In this document: one piece after another, positions 25,220-33,605 of the stretch
Layout of the letters: every line of letters begins with the position of its first letter
How positions within the stretch are numbered: position 1 is the stretch's first letter
Position numbers and translations under genes: made by a program
Notes under the pieces: generated by a model
Told to the model about the DNA's origin: nothing
Database searches by the model: none
What the model saw: only the letters and a program-made list of their open reading frames with translations
Assembly (NCBI RefSeq): GCF_002803155.1
Contig: NZ_NNBP01000034.1
Location: 36,341 to 100,340 of the forward strand
Source: Streptomyces sp. CB02959
GTDB lineage: Bacteria > Actinomycetota > Actinomycetes > Streptomycetales > Streptomycetaceae
Length of the DNA: 64,000 nt
Direction of reading: 5' to 3'

Positions 25220-25990
25220 GTGTTCACCGATCGCACGTTCATCGTCACCGGTGGTGGTAGTGGCATCGGCCGCGCCATCGCCCTCGCGCTGGGCGCCGCC
25301 GGCGCCTGCGTAGTCGTCACCGGCCGCACTCCGGAAAAGCTGGACGAGACCGTCGCACTCCTCGGCGAGCAGGGCGCCGACGGCATCGCCGTCCCCACCG
25401 ACGTCCGCGACCCGGGGGCCGTCGACGCGCTCGTAGACGCCGCAGTCCGCCACTACGGCGCCGTTCACGGCCTCGTCAACAACGCGGCCGGAAACTTCGT
25501 CGCCCCCGGTATCGACCTCAGCCCAAACGGCTGGAAGGCCGTCGTCGACATCGTCCTCAACGGTTCCTTCTACTGCACCCGGGCCGTCGCCCGGCAGATG
25601 CGCAACCAGGGCACCGGCGGTTCGATCCTCTCCGTCATCGCCAGCTATGCCTGGCACGGCCACCCCGGCACGGTGCACTCCGCCGCCGCGAAGGCGGGCG
25701 TGCTGGCCATGACCCGCACTCTGGCCGTCGAACTCGCCCCGCTCGGCATCCGGCTGAACTGCATCGCACCCGGTCCGACGGAGACCAAGGGCGCCGGTGC
25801 CGCCTTGTGGGCCGACGACACGGCCCGCGCCCACGTCCTCTCATCTGTCCCGGCAGGCCGCTTCGCCGACCCGACCGAGGTGGCCGACGCCTCGCTCTTC
25901 GTACTGGGTGACCGCGCCTCGTACATGACTGGTGAATGCCTCACCCTCGACGGCGGCCAATGGCTGGGCAAGCAGGTCTACGGTCAATAG
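25220..25990 (+). CDS. SDR oxidoreductase, 2,4-dienoyl-CoA reductase-like
   Basis: GTG 25220 gives 256 residues. The cofactor motif is TGGGSGIG, followed by NNAAGNF and DIVLNGSFYCTRAVARQM, wording shared with peroxisomal and bacterial 2,4-dienoyl-CoA reductases. The classical YxxxK is replaced by SAAAK (in VHSAAAKAG): Lys is kept and Tyr is missing, as in dienoyl-CoA reductases. The C-terminal end YMTGECLTLDGGQWLG is typical. A 74-base gap separates it from the synthetase gene, in the same direction. It probably acts on an unsaturated or hydroxy acyl-CoA produced after the acyl-CoA dehydrogenase step. Confidence 0.88.
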   Translation: MFTDRTFIVTGGGSGIGRAIALALGAAGACVVVTGRTPEKLDETVALLGEQGADGIAVPTDVRDPGAVDALVDAAVRHYGAVHGLVNNAAGNFVAPGIDLSPNGWKAVVDIVLNGSFYCTRAVARQMRNQGTGGSILSVIASYAWHGHPGTVHSAAAKAGVLAMTRTLAVELAPLGIRLNCIAPGPTETKGAGAALWADDTARAHVLSSVPAGRFADPTEVADASLFVLGDRASYMTGECLTLDGGQWLGKQVYGQ

Positions 25991-26060
25991 CGATCGGCCG
26001 CCCCGTGCCTGGGCATGGATCCACGTCCAGGCACGGGCGCAGCCACCCGCGCCCCTGGAC

Positions 26061-26672
26061 TCAGCCGGACAGCGCGCCACGCTCCAGTCCGAGTTCGCGG
26101 GCGAGGGCATCGTCGACCCACTCCATCATCGACGTGCGCGACAGCGACCCCGGGTAGGCGGTCATCTGCACGGCCAGCCCGTCCAGCAGGGCGGTCAGCC
26201 GCCAGGCGGCGCCCTGCGGATCCTCACACGTGTACTCGCCCGCGTCCGCGCCCTGCCGGATCATGTTGGTGAGTGCCGCCTTCCACTGCCGATCCAGGCC
26301 CTGGACGACGTCTCGTAGTGCGGGCTCCCGCAGGGACGCCGCCCAGCCCTCGATCCACAGCCTCCAGCCCTTGGCCTGTCCGGTGGGTGCGTACCAGCGC
26401 ACGGCGGCGTGCAGGCGCTTCACCGCGCTGCCGCCCCGGCCGAGCAGCCGCCGCAGACGGGCGAGATCCGCTTCCGCGGCGTACGTGAAGGCCGCTGCGA
26501 CAAGCTTCTCTTTCGTCTCGAAATGGTAAATGATCAACGCATTGCTGATGCCGAGGGCTGAGGCGACATCAGCAACCCGGAGCGCCGCAACACCGCGCCG
26601 CTCGATCTGATCGACCGCAGCGCGCAGCAGTTCCTCGCGCCGCTCCTCCACGCTCAAACGCACTCTCGCCAT
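26061..26672 (-). CDS. TetR-family repressor of the catabolic cluster
   Basis: 203 residues. The N-terminal HTH is clear (ADVASALGISNALIIYHFETKEKLVAAAF, about residues 30-58), with a BetI-like C-terminal domain (YAPTGQAKGWRLWIEGWAASLREP, LLDGLAVQMTAYPGSLS). It is encoded convergently with the SDR gene and divergently from the permease. The repeated palindrome ACTGAA-N6-TTCAGT stands before the acyl-CoA dehydrogenase gene and, in weaker form, before the permease, so this protein is the obvious candidate to bind it. The inducer is probably a pathway amino acid or acyl-CoA. Confidence 0.92.
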   Translation of the reverse strand: MARVRLSVEERREELLRAAVDQIERRGVAALRVADVASALGISNALIIYHFETKEKLVAAAFTYAAEADLARLRRLLGRGGSAVKRLHAAVRWYAPTGQAKGWRLWIEGWAASLREPALRDVVQGLDRQWKAALTNMIRQGADAGEYTCEDPQGAAWRLTALLDGLAVQMTAYPGSLSRTSMMEWVDDALARELGLERGALSG

Positions 26673-26703
26673 GGCGTCACATTATCGGTGCCCCGCACAC
26701 CTC

Positions 26704-26756
26704 TTGACACCGCCGTATGGCAGCCCCACAGTGCCTCTACTAACTGCACGTTCAGT
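26704..26756 (+). promoter_or_regulatory. Permease/TetR divergent control region with third operator
   Basis: TTGACA is at 26704-26709, with no good -10 box at 17 bases. At 26739-26756 the sequence ACTAACTGCACGTTCAGT keeps the right half-site TTCAGT exactly and 4 of 6 bases of the left half-site at the same 18-bp spacing as the two operators near 19000. It lies 20 bases before the permease start, between the divergent TetR and permease genes. Confidence 0.6.
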
Positions 26757-26775
26757 CAGTTAAGAGGAGTCAACC

Positions 26776-28383
26776 GTGACCCAAGCGCCTCCGTCCCCTG
26801 GCCCCGACACTCCGGATCTTTCCGAAGGGTGGGGCGAGCAACGCTCCCGGCTTCACAAGGACCTCCGCCGGCGGGATGTGCTCTTCTTCCTCATCTGCAC
26901 CCTCGTCGGTCTCGACACCATCGGCTCGGTCGCCGCCCAGGGCCCACAGGGCCTGACCTGGATGGCCATCCTGGCCCTCGCCTTCTTTCTCCCCTACGGC
27001 CTGCTGGTCGCCGAGCTCGGCTCGGCGTTCCCCGTGCAGGGCGGCCCCTACGTCTGGACCCGGCTCGCCTTCGGCCGGCTGACCGCCGGCCTCAACCAGG
27101 TGTTGTACTGGATCTCCAACCCTGTCTGGCTCGGCGGCAGTCTGTGCATCATCGCCCTGACGGCCTGGGAGGAGTTCTTCACCCCGCTGCCTGGCGTGTG
27201 GAAGTACGCGGCTGGGCTCGCTTTCATCTGGATCGGCGCACTGGCGGTCGTGCAGTCCGTGCGGATTGGCAAGTGGGTTCCCATCGCGGGCGCTGTCGCC
27301 CGTATCGTGCTGCTGAGCTTCTTCCTGATCTCGGTGGTCGTCTTCGCCGTGAAGAACGGCGTGCACGCCCTGCCCGCCGGCCAGTTCACCCCGACCTACG
27401 CCGGCTTCGTCGCCCTCGTCCCCGTCCTGATCTTCAACTACGTCGGCTTCGAACTGCCCAGCTCCGCCGCCGAGGAGATACGCAACCCGCAGCGGGACAT
27501 CCCCCTGTCCATCCTCCGCTCCGGCCTCGCCTCGCTCGTGCTCTACGGAGGGCCCATCCTGGGCATCCTCTTCGTCCTGCCGGGCAAGGAAATCGGCACC
27601 CTCGGCGGCTTCATCGACGCCTGCAAGGCCGTCTTCACCGTCTACGGAGGCCACATCGCCGCCGACGGCACGGTAACCCTCAGCGGAGCCGGTTCCGTCC
27701 TCGGCGGCGTGGCCGCAGCCGGACTCATCATCGGCCTCCTCACCAGCGGCGTCACCTGGGCCATGGGCGCCCACCGCGCCCAGGCCGTCGCCTGCGCCGA
27801 CGGCGCCGGACCCGCCTGGATGGGCAAGATCTCCGAACGCTACGGAACCCCCGTCCGGGTCAGTCTGCTGTCCGCCGTCCTCGCCTCCGTCCTCCTCGTG
27901 GTCACGCTCAACCTCACCGGTGGCAACGGCGAGAAGTACTTCGCCGCCGGCCTCGGCCTCGCCATCTCCACCACTTTCATCTCCTATGTGATCACCTTCC
28001 CGACGCTGGTCGTCCTCCGCCGCAAGTACCCGCAGGCCCCGCGCCCGTATCAAGTACCGGGGGGCAGGGCCGGTGCCTGGGTGGTGACCGTGCTCGCCAC
28101 CGGCCTGGTCGCCTTCACCGTGGTCGACCTGATCTGGCCCGGCTTCGGCGTCGGCTGGTTCGGCACGGAGGGCTCCGCGGCAGACTCTCTGCCGAAGAGC
28201 TTTGCGGGCCAGCGCCTGCAGTACACGCTGAGCCAGGTCGTACCGCTGCTCCTCTTCCTTGGCGTCGGAGCGGTCTTCTACGCACTCGGTGCCCCAGCCC
28301 GCCGCCGCTCTGCGGCCTTCGAGGTGCGAGCGGAGTCCTCCCGTGTGCCGGACACCCGTACGCCTCTGATCTCCGACCTCTGA
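26776..28383 (+). CDS. APC-family amino acid permease
   Basis: GTG 26776 follows GAGGAG; 535 residues with about 12 hydrophobic helices. The first reads VLFFLICTLVGLDTIGSVAAQGPQGL, then the family region FPVQGGPYVWTRLAFG and NYVGFELPSSAAEEIRNPQRDIP. It should import an amino acid by proton symport or exchange across the cytoplasmic membrane. It carries its own operator and is regulated with the catabolic genes upstream, so it probably supplies the pathway substrate. Substrate specificity cannot be told from the sequence. Confidence 0.92.
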   Translation: MTQAPPSPGPDTPDLSEGWGEQRSRLHKDLRRRDVLFFLICTLVGLDTIGSVAAQGPQGLTWMAILALAFFLPYGLLVAELGSAFPVQGGPYVWTRLAFGRLTAGLNQVLYWISNPVWLGGSLCIIALTAWEEFFTPLPGVWKYAAGLAFIWIGALAVVQSVRIGKWVPIAGAVARIVLLSFFLISVVVFAVKNGVHALPAGQFTPTYAGFVALVPVLIFNYVGFELPSSAAEEIRNPQRDIPLSILRSGLASLVLYGGPILGILFVLPGKEIGTLGGFIDACKAVFTVYGGHIAADGTVTLSGAGSVLGGVAAAGLIIGLLTSGVTWAMGAHRAQAVACADGAGPAWMGKISERYGTPVRVSLLSAVLASVLLVVTLNLTGGNGEKYFAAGLGLAISTTFISYVITFPTLVVLRRKYPQAPRPYQVPGGRAGAWVVTVLATGLVAFTVVDLIWPGFGVGWFGTEGSAADSLPKSFAGQRLQYTLSQVVPLLLFLGVGAVFYALGAPARRRSAAFEVRAESSRVPDTRTPLISDL

Positions 28384-28712
28384 CGACGCCCCCGGTGTGA
28401 TCGACGAACAACGCCCTGGTCCCGGTATCTGCGCACCGAGCATGAGGCCGGGCGAGGGTGAAGCGCACTGCTGTGGCGATGCCGCTGTATCGAGAGGAAT
28501 CAGACGCACTCCACCGACAGGGCCAAGCTGGTGGCAGACGCACACGGTTACCCGCGTACGGCGACACCAGGCGTCCCGCAGGAAGACCGAGGGGACCCCG
28601 TCTCAAAATTCGTGGTTCGACGGTTCAGACCTCATGCCAGGGCTTCAGACGTGTCGGAAACGGCAGCACTGGAGCGTCACGCCATCGGACACAGCACAAG
28701 GAGAGGTTTGCA
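28384..28712. other. Spacer between permease and aldehyde dehydrogenase fragment
   Basis: I see no intact gene. Short shadow frames only; no clear hairpin and no further copy of the ACTGAA-N6-TTCAGT operator. It presumably contains the promoter for the truncated aldehyde dehydrogenase gene. Confidence 0.4.
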
Positions 28713-28971
28713 GTGAGCGAGCTGCGTCGTTTCCGCAACCACATCAATGGAGAGTTCCGTGACGCCGCCGACGGGCGTACCACCGAGGTGATCAACCCGG
28801 CTACCGGCATGCCATACGCCACCGCTCCGCTGTCCGCCGCCGCGGACGTGGACGCGGCCATGGCCGCAGCCGAGGCCGCCTTCCCCGCATGGCGTGACCT
28901 GGTACCGGGCGAACACCAGAAGTACCTGCTGAAGATCGCGGACGCGATCGAGGCGCGCGCCGAGGAACTAG
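28713..28971 (+). pseudogene. Aldehyde dehydrogenase (aminobutyraldehyde type), N-terminal fragment
   Basis: GTG 28713 follows AAGGAGAGG. The 86 residues read HINGEFRDAADGRTTEVINP, ATGMPYATAPLSAA and AEAAFPAWRDLVPGEHQKYL, the standard N-terminus of gamma-aminobutyraldehyde/4-guanidinobutyraldehyde-type dehydrogenases. The frame is cut at EELA by the junction with the IS1182 element; the NAD-binding site and the catalytic Cys are absent. Its place at the end of the cluster makes it the missing aldehyde-oxidising step of the pathway. As it stands it is non-functional. Confidence 0.9.
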
Positions 28972-30802
28972 CTTGACTCTGTCGGGGATCTTGGATGGTC
29001 GGGCTCAGCTGCCGAGGGTTCGCCAGGACTTGGGCCGGGGGATGTCGTTCTGGTCCAGGAAGGTCTGGAAGGCGGTCGGCGGTCTTGATGAAGGAGTTTC
29101 CTCGGTCACTGACTGGCCGCTGAGGCGTTCGATGTTCACGGCGATGGCCGTGAGTACGTGTTGCAGGTGAGTTTTCGGCTGTCCTCGGTAGCGGCAGTGG
29201 CGCATGCCGTGTCCGTGGGCGAACTCGTTGATGGTGCCCTCCACTCCGGAGCGGACCGCATAGCGGGCCTTCCACTCGGGTGTCTGTTGCTCGGTGCGGA
29301 CGCGGACTTGCAGGTCGCGGAGTTCTCGTGGAGGGAAGCCCACGTTCCGGGCGCCCTGGTGGGAGTTGGTGCACCGGGGTCGGTCCGGACACGGCTGACA
29401 CTGGCTCTTGGTGAAACGTGCCACGATCAGGGGTGCCGCGGTGGGCGAGAAGGTCGGGTAGGGGCCGTGCCAGCCCTGGCTGACCTGGCCCTGGGGACAG
29501 GTGACTTGTCGGCGGTCGAAGTCGATGTGGAAGTCGTCCCGGTCGAAACCTTCGTTCCTGCGGTGCTGGCGGGTGGGGTTGCCCGGCAGCGGCCCGCTGA
29601 CAGTGACCTGATGTTCGCGCTCGGCTCGTTCCAGATGGACCAGAGAGGTGTAGCCGCCGTCGACCAGGTGCTCGGCAGGCAGCAGGCTGCGACGCGCCAG
29701 ACGGGTGTGGATGCCAGGCAGGGCCTGGGCGTCGTTGGTGGCGGCCGAGGTGGTGGCCACATCCGTGATCACGTTGACGCTGTCGGAGGCGCACGTCTCG
29801 GTGACATGCGCGGCGAACCCCTTCCAGCTGATGATGTGCCCATGGCGGACGTAACGCGCCGTGGTGTCGTAGGGCGAGACGATTGCCGAGGAGGAGGGCG
29901 GCAGCCCGCCGTCCTCGGAGGTGCGCCAGCGCAGGCGGCCCGCCTCGTCGCGGTAGTAGTTCTGCACGACGATCTGCCGCAGGGCCTCGGCCTGCGGGCC
30001 GGGCCGGTATCCCGCCCCGTGCCGGTGGAGGCGTTCCAACAGCCGGCAGGCGTCGTCGCCGGCGGCGAGGATCCTGGTCTTGGGCCGGGTGGGGTTCTTG
30101 CCCAGACGGACCGGACGGCCGTAGCGACGCCCCCAGTCCTCATCGACCAGGCCGACCAGCAGATGCCCGGCCGTGCGGGCCACTTCTTCCAGCACGGCAC
30201 GGACGGCCTCGGTGACCAGTTCCAGCCGGGTCAGGTCGCGCACCGCGGCCAGGACGTGGGTGGAGTCGGTGCGCTGCGTGGTGCGCTCGCGTACGAGTCC
30301 GGCCTCCTTCAGGCGCGCGAGCGACAGATCGAGAAGACGGTCGGCGCGGTCGTCCTGGGTGAGACGCTCGCGGAAGTCGGCCAGCACGCTGTGGTGGAAG
30401 CCGGGATCGTCTAACTCCATGGCCAGGGCGTATTTGAAATCGATGCGGCAGCGGACCGCTTCTGCTGCCTGACGGTCCGACAGGCCGAGCAGGAACTGCA
30501 GCACGCAGACGGTGGCCAATTGGGCGGGCGAGATGCCGGGGCATCCGTCGCGCGGGTACCAGTCGGCGAAGTCCTCGTCGCACCACAGCCCGTCCAGCCG
30601 GTCTCTCACCCATATCGCCGTCGTACCGCCCGGGTTGCTCGCCCGCGCGATCTGCGGGGTCAGAGATGGGACTTGCTCACCGGAACGGGGACGGAGCGAC
30701 AACTGACACCTCGACAACTGCATCGGTCTTCGAAACAGCCCGAGCATGCCCGCTGATCACGCTGGCGCACCGGGAAACTCCAAGATCCCCGACAGAGTCA
30801 AG
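28972..30802 (-). mobile_element. IS1182-family insertion sequence with perfect inverted repeats
   Basis: The first 24 bases inside each end are identical inverted repeats beginning CTTGACTCTGTCGGGGATC. The palindromic tetranucleotide CTAG flanks both ends (28968-28971 and 30803-30806) and is the target duplication. The single transposase gene is complete. Perfect repeats and an intact gene indicate a recent insertion. It landed exactly between an aldehyde dehydrogenase fragment and a fragment of an unrelated gene. Confidence 0.95.
29005..30723 (-). CDS. IS1182-family transposase
   Basis: 572 residues from ATG 30723; ATG 30747 is in frame. The N-terminal DUF772 domain has DFADWYPRDGCPGISPAQLA and LQFLLGLSDRQAAEAVRCRIDFKYAL. 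The DDE core has the first Asp in QRTDSTHVLAAV, the second in LVDGGYTSL, and Glu in RSGVEGTINEFAHGHGMRHCRYRG. The Cys-rich stretch KSQCQPCPDRPRCT is typical. It appears complete and should be active. Confidence 0.94.
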   Translation of the reverse strand: MQLSRCQLSLRPRSGEQVPSLTPQIARASNPGGTTAIWVRDRLDGLWCDEDFADWYPRDGCPGISPAQLATVCVLQFLLGLSDRQAAEAVRCRIDFKYALAMELDDPGFHHSVLADFRERLTQDDRADRLLDLSLARLKEAGLVRERTTQRTDSTHVLAAVRDLTRLELVTEAVRAVLEEVARTAGHLLVGLVDEDWGRRYGRPVRLGKNPTRPKTRILAAGDDACRLLERLHRHGAGYRPGPQAEALRQIVVQNYYRDEAGRLRWRTSEDGGLPPSSSAIVSPYDTTARYVRHGHIISWKGFAAHVTETCASDSVNVITDVATTSAATNDAQALPGIHTRLARRSLLPAEHLVDGGYTSLVHLERAEREHQVTVSGPLPGNPTRQHRRNEGFDRDDFHIDFDRRQVTCPQGQVSQGWHGPYPTFSPTAAPLIVARFTKSQCQPCPDRPRCTNSHQGARNVGFPPRELRDLQVRVRTEQQTPEWKARYAVRSGVEGTINEFAHGHGMRHCRYRGQPKTHLQHVLTAIAVNIERLSGQSVTEETPSSRPPTAFQTFLDQNDIPRPKSWRTLGS

Positions 30803-30806
30803 CTAG

Positions 30807-30871
30807 TCCACAGGATTGGTGGCGTGCTGCTGGAGATACGGCGACTGGGCATGGACCAGTCGATTCACCAT
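30807..30871 (-). pseudogene. DUF255 (thioredoxin-like YyaL) protein, N-terminal stub 1
   Basis: ATG 30871 reads VNRLVHAQSPYLQQHATNPVD, the opening of DUF255/spermatogenesis-associated-protein-20-type thioredoxin-domain proteins, and stops at the CTAG target duplication of the IS1182 element. A second copy of nearly the same 45 bases is at 33793-33840, also on the minus strand. Only 20 residues remain. Confidence 0.7.
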
Positions 30872-31144
30872 GACGGTAGTATCCCAGCCGCACAGCCCGT
30901 TGCGGGGAGGGTCCAGCCAACACGCCGAGTCGCCGGACTCCGCCCGCAGCTCTTCCACGAGCACCGGTGTTGACTGAGGCGCACTCTCGTCGCCCTCGCC
31001 AACGAGTACGCATCGGTTGGCCAACGCGCGATCTTGTGCCGCTGCCGCCAGCAACACGCACATGCGGTCGACTGCGGTTGCCCGACACCGCCGCCGTACC
31101 GCCCGCCGGCCTCCTGGCCCAGCCCGGGTCAGCCGCCTGACCCC

Positions 31145-31560
31145 GCCCCGGAAACGATGTGAGCCGACTCCAAGTCCTCGGAGCCGATCCACAACCCGTA
31201 CGTCCAGGCGAAGCGGGTGAAGCGGACCTGGCGGCCCCCGCGCTCGGGCGAGCAGCAGAACGGCCCGGCCGTCGCCGCTGCCCCGGGGACGAGCGGCGCC
31301 AGCCGGGCCGTGCGCCACGGCTCGTCCGCGCAGATGGTGACCGCGTCCCGGGTGTGGCTCGCACGGATGGCGACCGTCCACCCCTGCCCGTCCGGGACCG
31401 GGGTGAGCGACCAGTCGAAGACGTCCGGGTGACGACCGCGCCCATGTGCGGGACCCGTCGTTCATCTCGACGCCGGCCTTGATCCACGTCTCGGCATCGA
31501 CCCGGACCATCGGGCTGGCCTGGTCGTGGCGGCGCTCGGGACGCACTGGCACAGCTGCCA
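31145..31560 (-). pseudogene. DUF1349 protein fragment, frameshifted
   Basis: The minus strand reads VRVDAETWIKAGVEMNDGS, shifts near 31440, then continues VFDWSLTPVPDGQGWTVAIR, TICADEPWRTARLAPLVP and RFTRFAWTYGLWIG. This is the beta-sandwich wording of DUF1349 (regulation-of-enolase-1-like) proteins. The N-terminus is missing. It lies in a stretch of debris between the IS1182 element and the adenosine deaminase gene. Confidence 0.7.
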
Positions 31561-31580
31561 TACGAGCATGTGTGATGTAC

Positions 31581-31601
31581 TTGTATAACAACCTTGTACA
31601 A
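31581..31601 (+). promoter_or_regulatory. Paired GntR-type operators upstream of adenosine deaminase
   Basis: TTGTATAA (31581-31588) and the perfect palindrome TTGTACAA (31594-31601) are repeated 13 bases apart, 30 bases before the deaminase start. The form matches sites used by HutC-type GntR regulators, and such a regulator is encoded just downstream. Confidence 0.6.
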
Positions 31602-31631
31602 CAACCCGCACGCCCTCCGGAGCACGCCCTC

Positions 31632-32720
31632 ATGCCCCAGCACCCCGCCCTCGCCAACGACGTCCTGCGCAGCCTGCCGAAGGTCTCCCTGCACGACCAC
31701 CTCGACGGCAGCCTGCGCGCCGAGACCGTCATCGAGCTGTCCCAGGCCCTCGGCCTGCCCCTGCCCACCACCGACCCCGACGCCCTGCGAGCCTGGTTCC
31801 TCGGGCAGTCCAACTCCGGCTCCCTCGTCGCCTACCTGGAGTCCTTCGCGCTGACCGGCGCCGTCCTCCAGCACGCCGAGCACCTGCACCGCGTCGCCCG
31901 GGAATACGTCCTCGACCTTGCCGCCGACGGCGTCGTGTGCGCCGAGGTCCGCTGGGCGCCGGAGAAGCACACCGAAGCCGGGCTGACCATGGACGAGGCC
32001 GTCGACGCCGTCCGCGCGGGCCTGCGCGACGGCATGGCCGAGGCCGCCGCGGCCGGGACGGCCATCGAGGTCCAGCAGCTCATCGCCGGCATGCGCGGCG
32101 CCGACCGTACCCCCGAGGTCGCTGAACTCGCCCTGCGCCACCACGGCGACGGCGTCGTGGGCTTCGACCTCGCCGGCCCCGAGGCCGGCTTCCCCACCAG
32201 CCGCTACCGCGAGGCCGTCGAGCTGATCGCCCGCCACCACATGCCCGCGACCATCCACGCCGGCGAGGCCGACGGCCTGGGCAGCATCACCTCCGCCCTC
32301 CTCGACGGCCGCGCTCTGCGCCTGGGCCACGGCGTCCGGATCATCGAGGACATCGACGAGCAGGGCACGCTCGGCCCGCTGGCCCGCTGGGTCCGCGACC
32401 GCGGCATCGTCCTGGAGACCAGCCCCACCTCCAACCTGCACACCGGCGCGTTCACCGCCTGGGGCGAGTCGATGAGCGACCACCCCATCGACACCCTCCA
32501 CCGCCACAACTTCCGGGTCACCGTCAACACCGACAACCGGCTCATGAGCGGCACCACCCTCACGGATGAACTCGCCCTGCTGCAGCGGACGTTCGACTTC
32601 GGCCTCGACGACCTGGAGACCTTCCAGCTCAACGCCGCCCACGGCGCCTTCGTCGACCCCTCCCGCCGCGCCGAGCTCACCAACACCATCCGCGAGGGCT
32701 TCGCCCGCGCCCGCGGTTGA
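31632..32720 (+). CDS. add: Adenosine deaminase
   Basis: ATG 31632 gives 362 residues; an in-frame ATG at 31575 lies inside the operator region and is less likely. Zinc and catalytic motifs of the family are all present: HDHLDGS (HxH), the Gly-Leu-Ala-Gly-Pro-Glu region DLAGPEAGFP, TIHAGEADG with catalytic Glu, RLGHGVRI and VNTDNRLMSGT. It converts adenosine or deoxyadenosine to inosine or deoxyinosine and ammonia in purine salvage. A GntR gene follows in the same direction and matching operator half-sites precede it, so the pair is probably a self-controlled nucleoside unit. Confidence 0.95.
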   Translation: MPQHPALANDVLRSLPKVSLHDHLDGSLRAETVIELSQALGLPLPTTDPDALRAWFLGQSNSGSLVAYLESFALTGAVLQHAEHLHRVAREYVLDLAADGVVCAEVRWAPEKHTEAGLTMDEAVDAVRAGLRDGMAEAAAAGTAIEVQQLIAGMRGADRTPEVAELALRHHGDGVVGFDLAGPEAGFPTSRYREAVELIARHHMPATIHAGEADGLGSITSALLDGRALRLGHGVRIIEDIDEQGTLGPLARWVRDRGIVLETSPTSNLHTGAFTAWGESMSDHPIDTLHRHNFRVTVNTDNRLMSGTTLTDELALLQRTFDFGLDDLETFQLNAAHGAFVDPSRRAELTNTIREGFARARG

Positions 32721-32825
32721 TCCACGCCCGCACCCGCAGCTGATCTTCGACCGCGTAGCATGCGGCGAGACAGCTGCGGGCGGGCAAGACGGACGCGGCG
32801 ACCGCAAACACCGTCGGAGAGCACT

Positions 32826-33605
32826 GTGGACGACCGCCTGACCTTCCTGTCCCGGCCCCTGCCGCGCGACAGCGGAGTCCCGCTGCGCGTACAGGCGCAC
32901 AGCCGCATCCTCGACGGTATCCGCTCCGGCACGCTGCGTCCCGGCACCATGATCCCGACCGAGACCGAGCTCGGCCGCCTGCTCGGAGTCAGCCGCACCG
33001 TCGTCCGCGAAGCCCTCATGCTCCTGGAAGAGGACGGCTTCCTCACCGCCCGGCGAGGTGTCGGCCGCTTCGTCGCCGACACCCCGCCCCAGGCCGGCCT
33101 GCACCGACTCGTTCCGATCGAGGAACTCCTCGCCGCCCCTTCCACCCCCCTGCGGCTGCGGCGCAGCGAGGTGACCCGGCAGACCCCGGCCCCCACCTTC
33201 GTCACCGAGGAACTCGGCCTCGACGCGGGGAAGTCCACCTGGTTCATCGAGACCGTCCTCCTCCGTGACGACGAACCGATCGCCTTGTGCCAGGAGCACC
33301 TAGCAGCCCCCGCGTCGGGCGACCTCGACTGGGGCGATGCGATGCGCCCCGAGGACGCCCCGGCCGACCACACCCTGCTCGCCCTGCTGATCCGCCACCA
33401 CGGCCCGGCACTCGGCCCGGCCACCGTCCGGATCACCCTCGGCACCCCCGGCCCCACCCGCGCCACCGAGCTGCGCACCGGCCCGGCCGAGCCCGCGATC
33501 GTCCTCACCCACACGGCGGCGCTGGATGGCCGGCCGTTCTACCTCGCCAAGCACATCGTCCTCGCCGCCGCCGGGCCGCTCACCCTCACGCAGAACACGC
33601 TGTAA
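32826..33605 (+). CDS. GntR-family regulator (HutC/UTRA type)
   Basis: GTG 32826 follows CGGAGAG; 259 residues. The N-terminal winged HTH is typical (GTMIPTETELGRLLGVSRTVVREALMLLEEDGFLTARRGVGRFV). The C-terminal UTRA-like effector domain has ALCQEHLA and a final LTHTAALDGRPFYLAKHIVLA. It lies 105 bases downstream of adenosine deaminase in the same direction. By position it should repress the deaminase in response to a nucleoside or related ligand. Confidence 0.93.
   Translation: MDDRLTFLSRPLPRDSGVPLRVQAHSRILDGIRSGTLRPGTMIPTETELGRLLGVSRTVVREALMLLEEDGFLTARRGVGRFVADTPPQAGLHRLVPIEELLAAPSTPLRLRRSEVTRQTPAPTFVTEELGLDAGKSTWFIETVLLRDDEPIALCQEHLAAPASGDLDWGDAMRPEDAPADHTLLALLIRHHGPALGPATVRITLGTPGPTRATELRTGPAEPAIVLTHTAALDGRPFYLAKHIVLAAAGPLTLTQNTL

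Noticed and set aside
26770..28545. 591-residue minus-strand frame across the permease
   Set aside because: Shadow rich in Gly, Glu and Asp, opposite a clear 12-helix permease.
28384..28712. Possible further TetR operator before the aldehyde dehydrogenase fragment
   Set aside because: GTTCAGAC and CTTCAGAC occur but with no matching left half-site at the 18-base spacing.
30798..33299. 833-residue minus-strand frame through adenosine deaminase and GntR
   Set aside because: Antisense to two well-supported genes; high GC keeps frames open.
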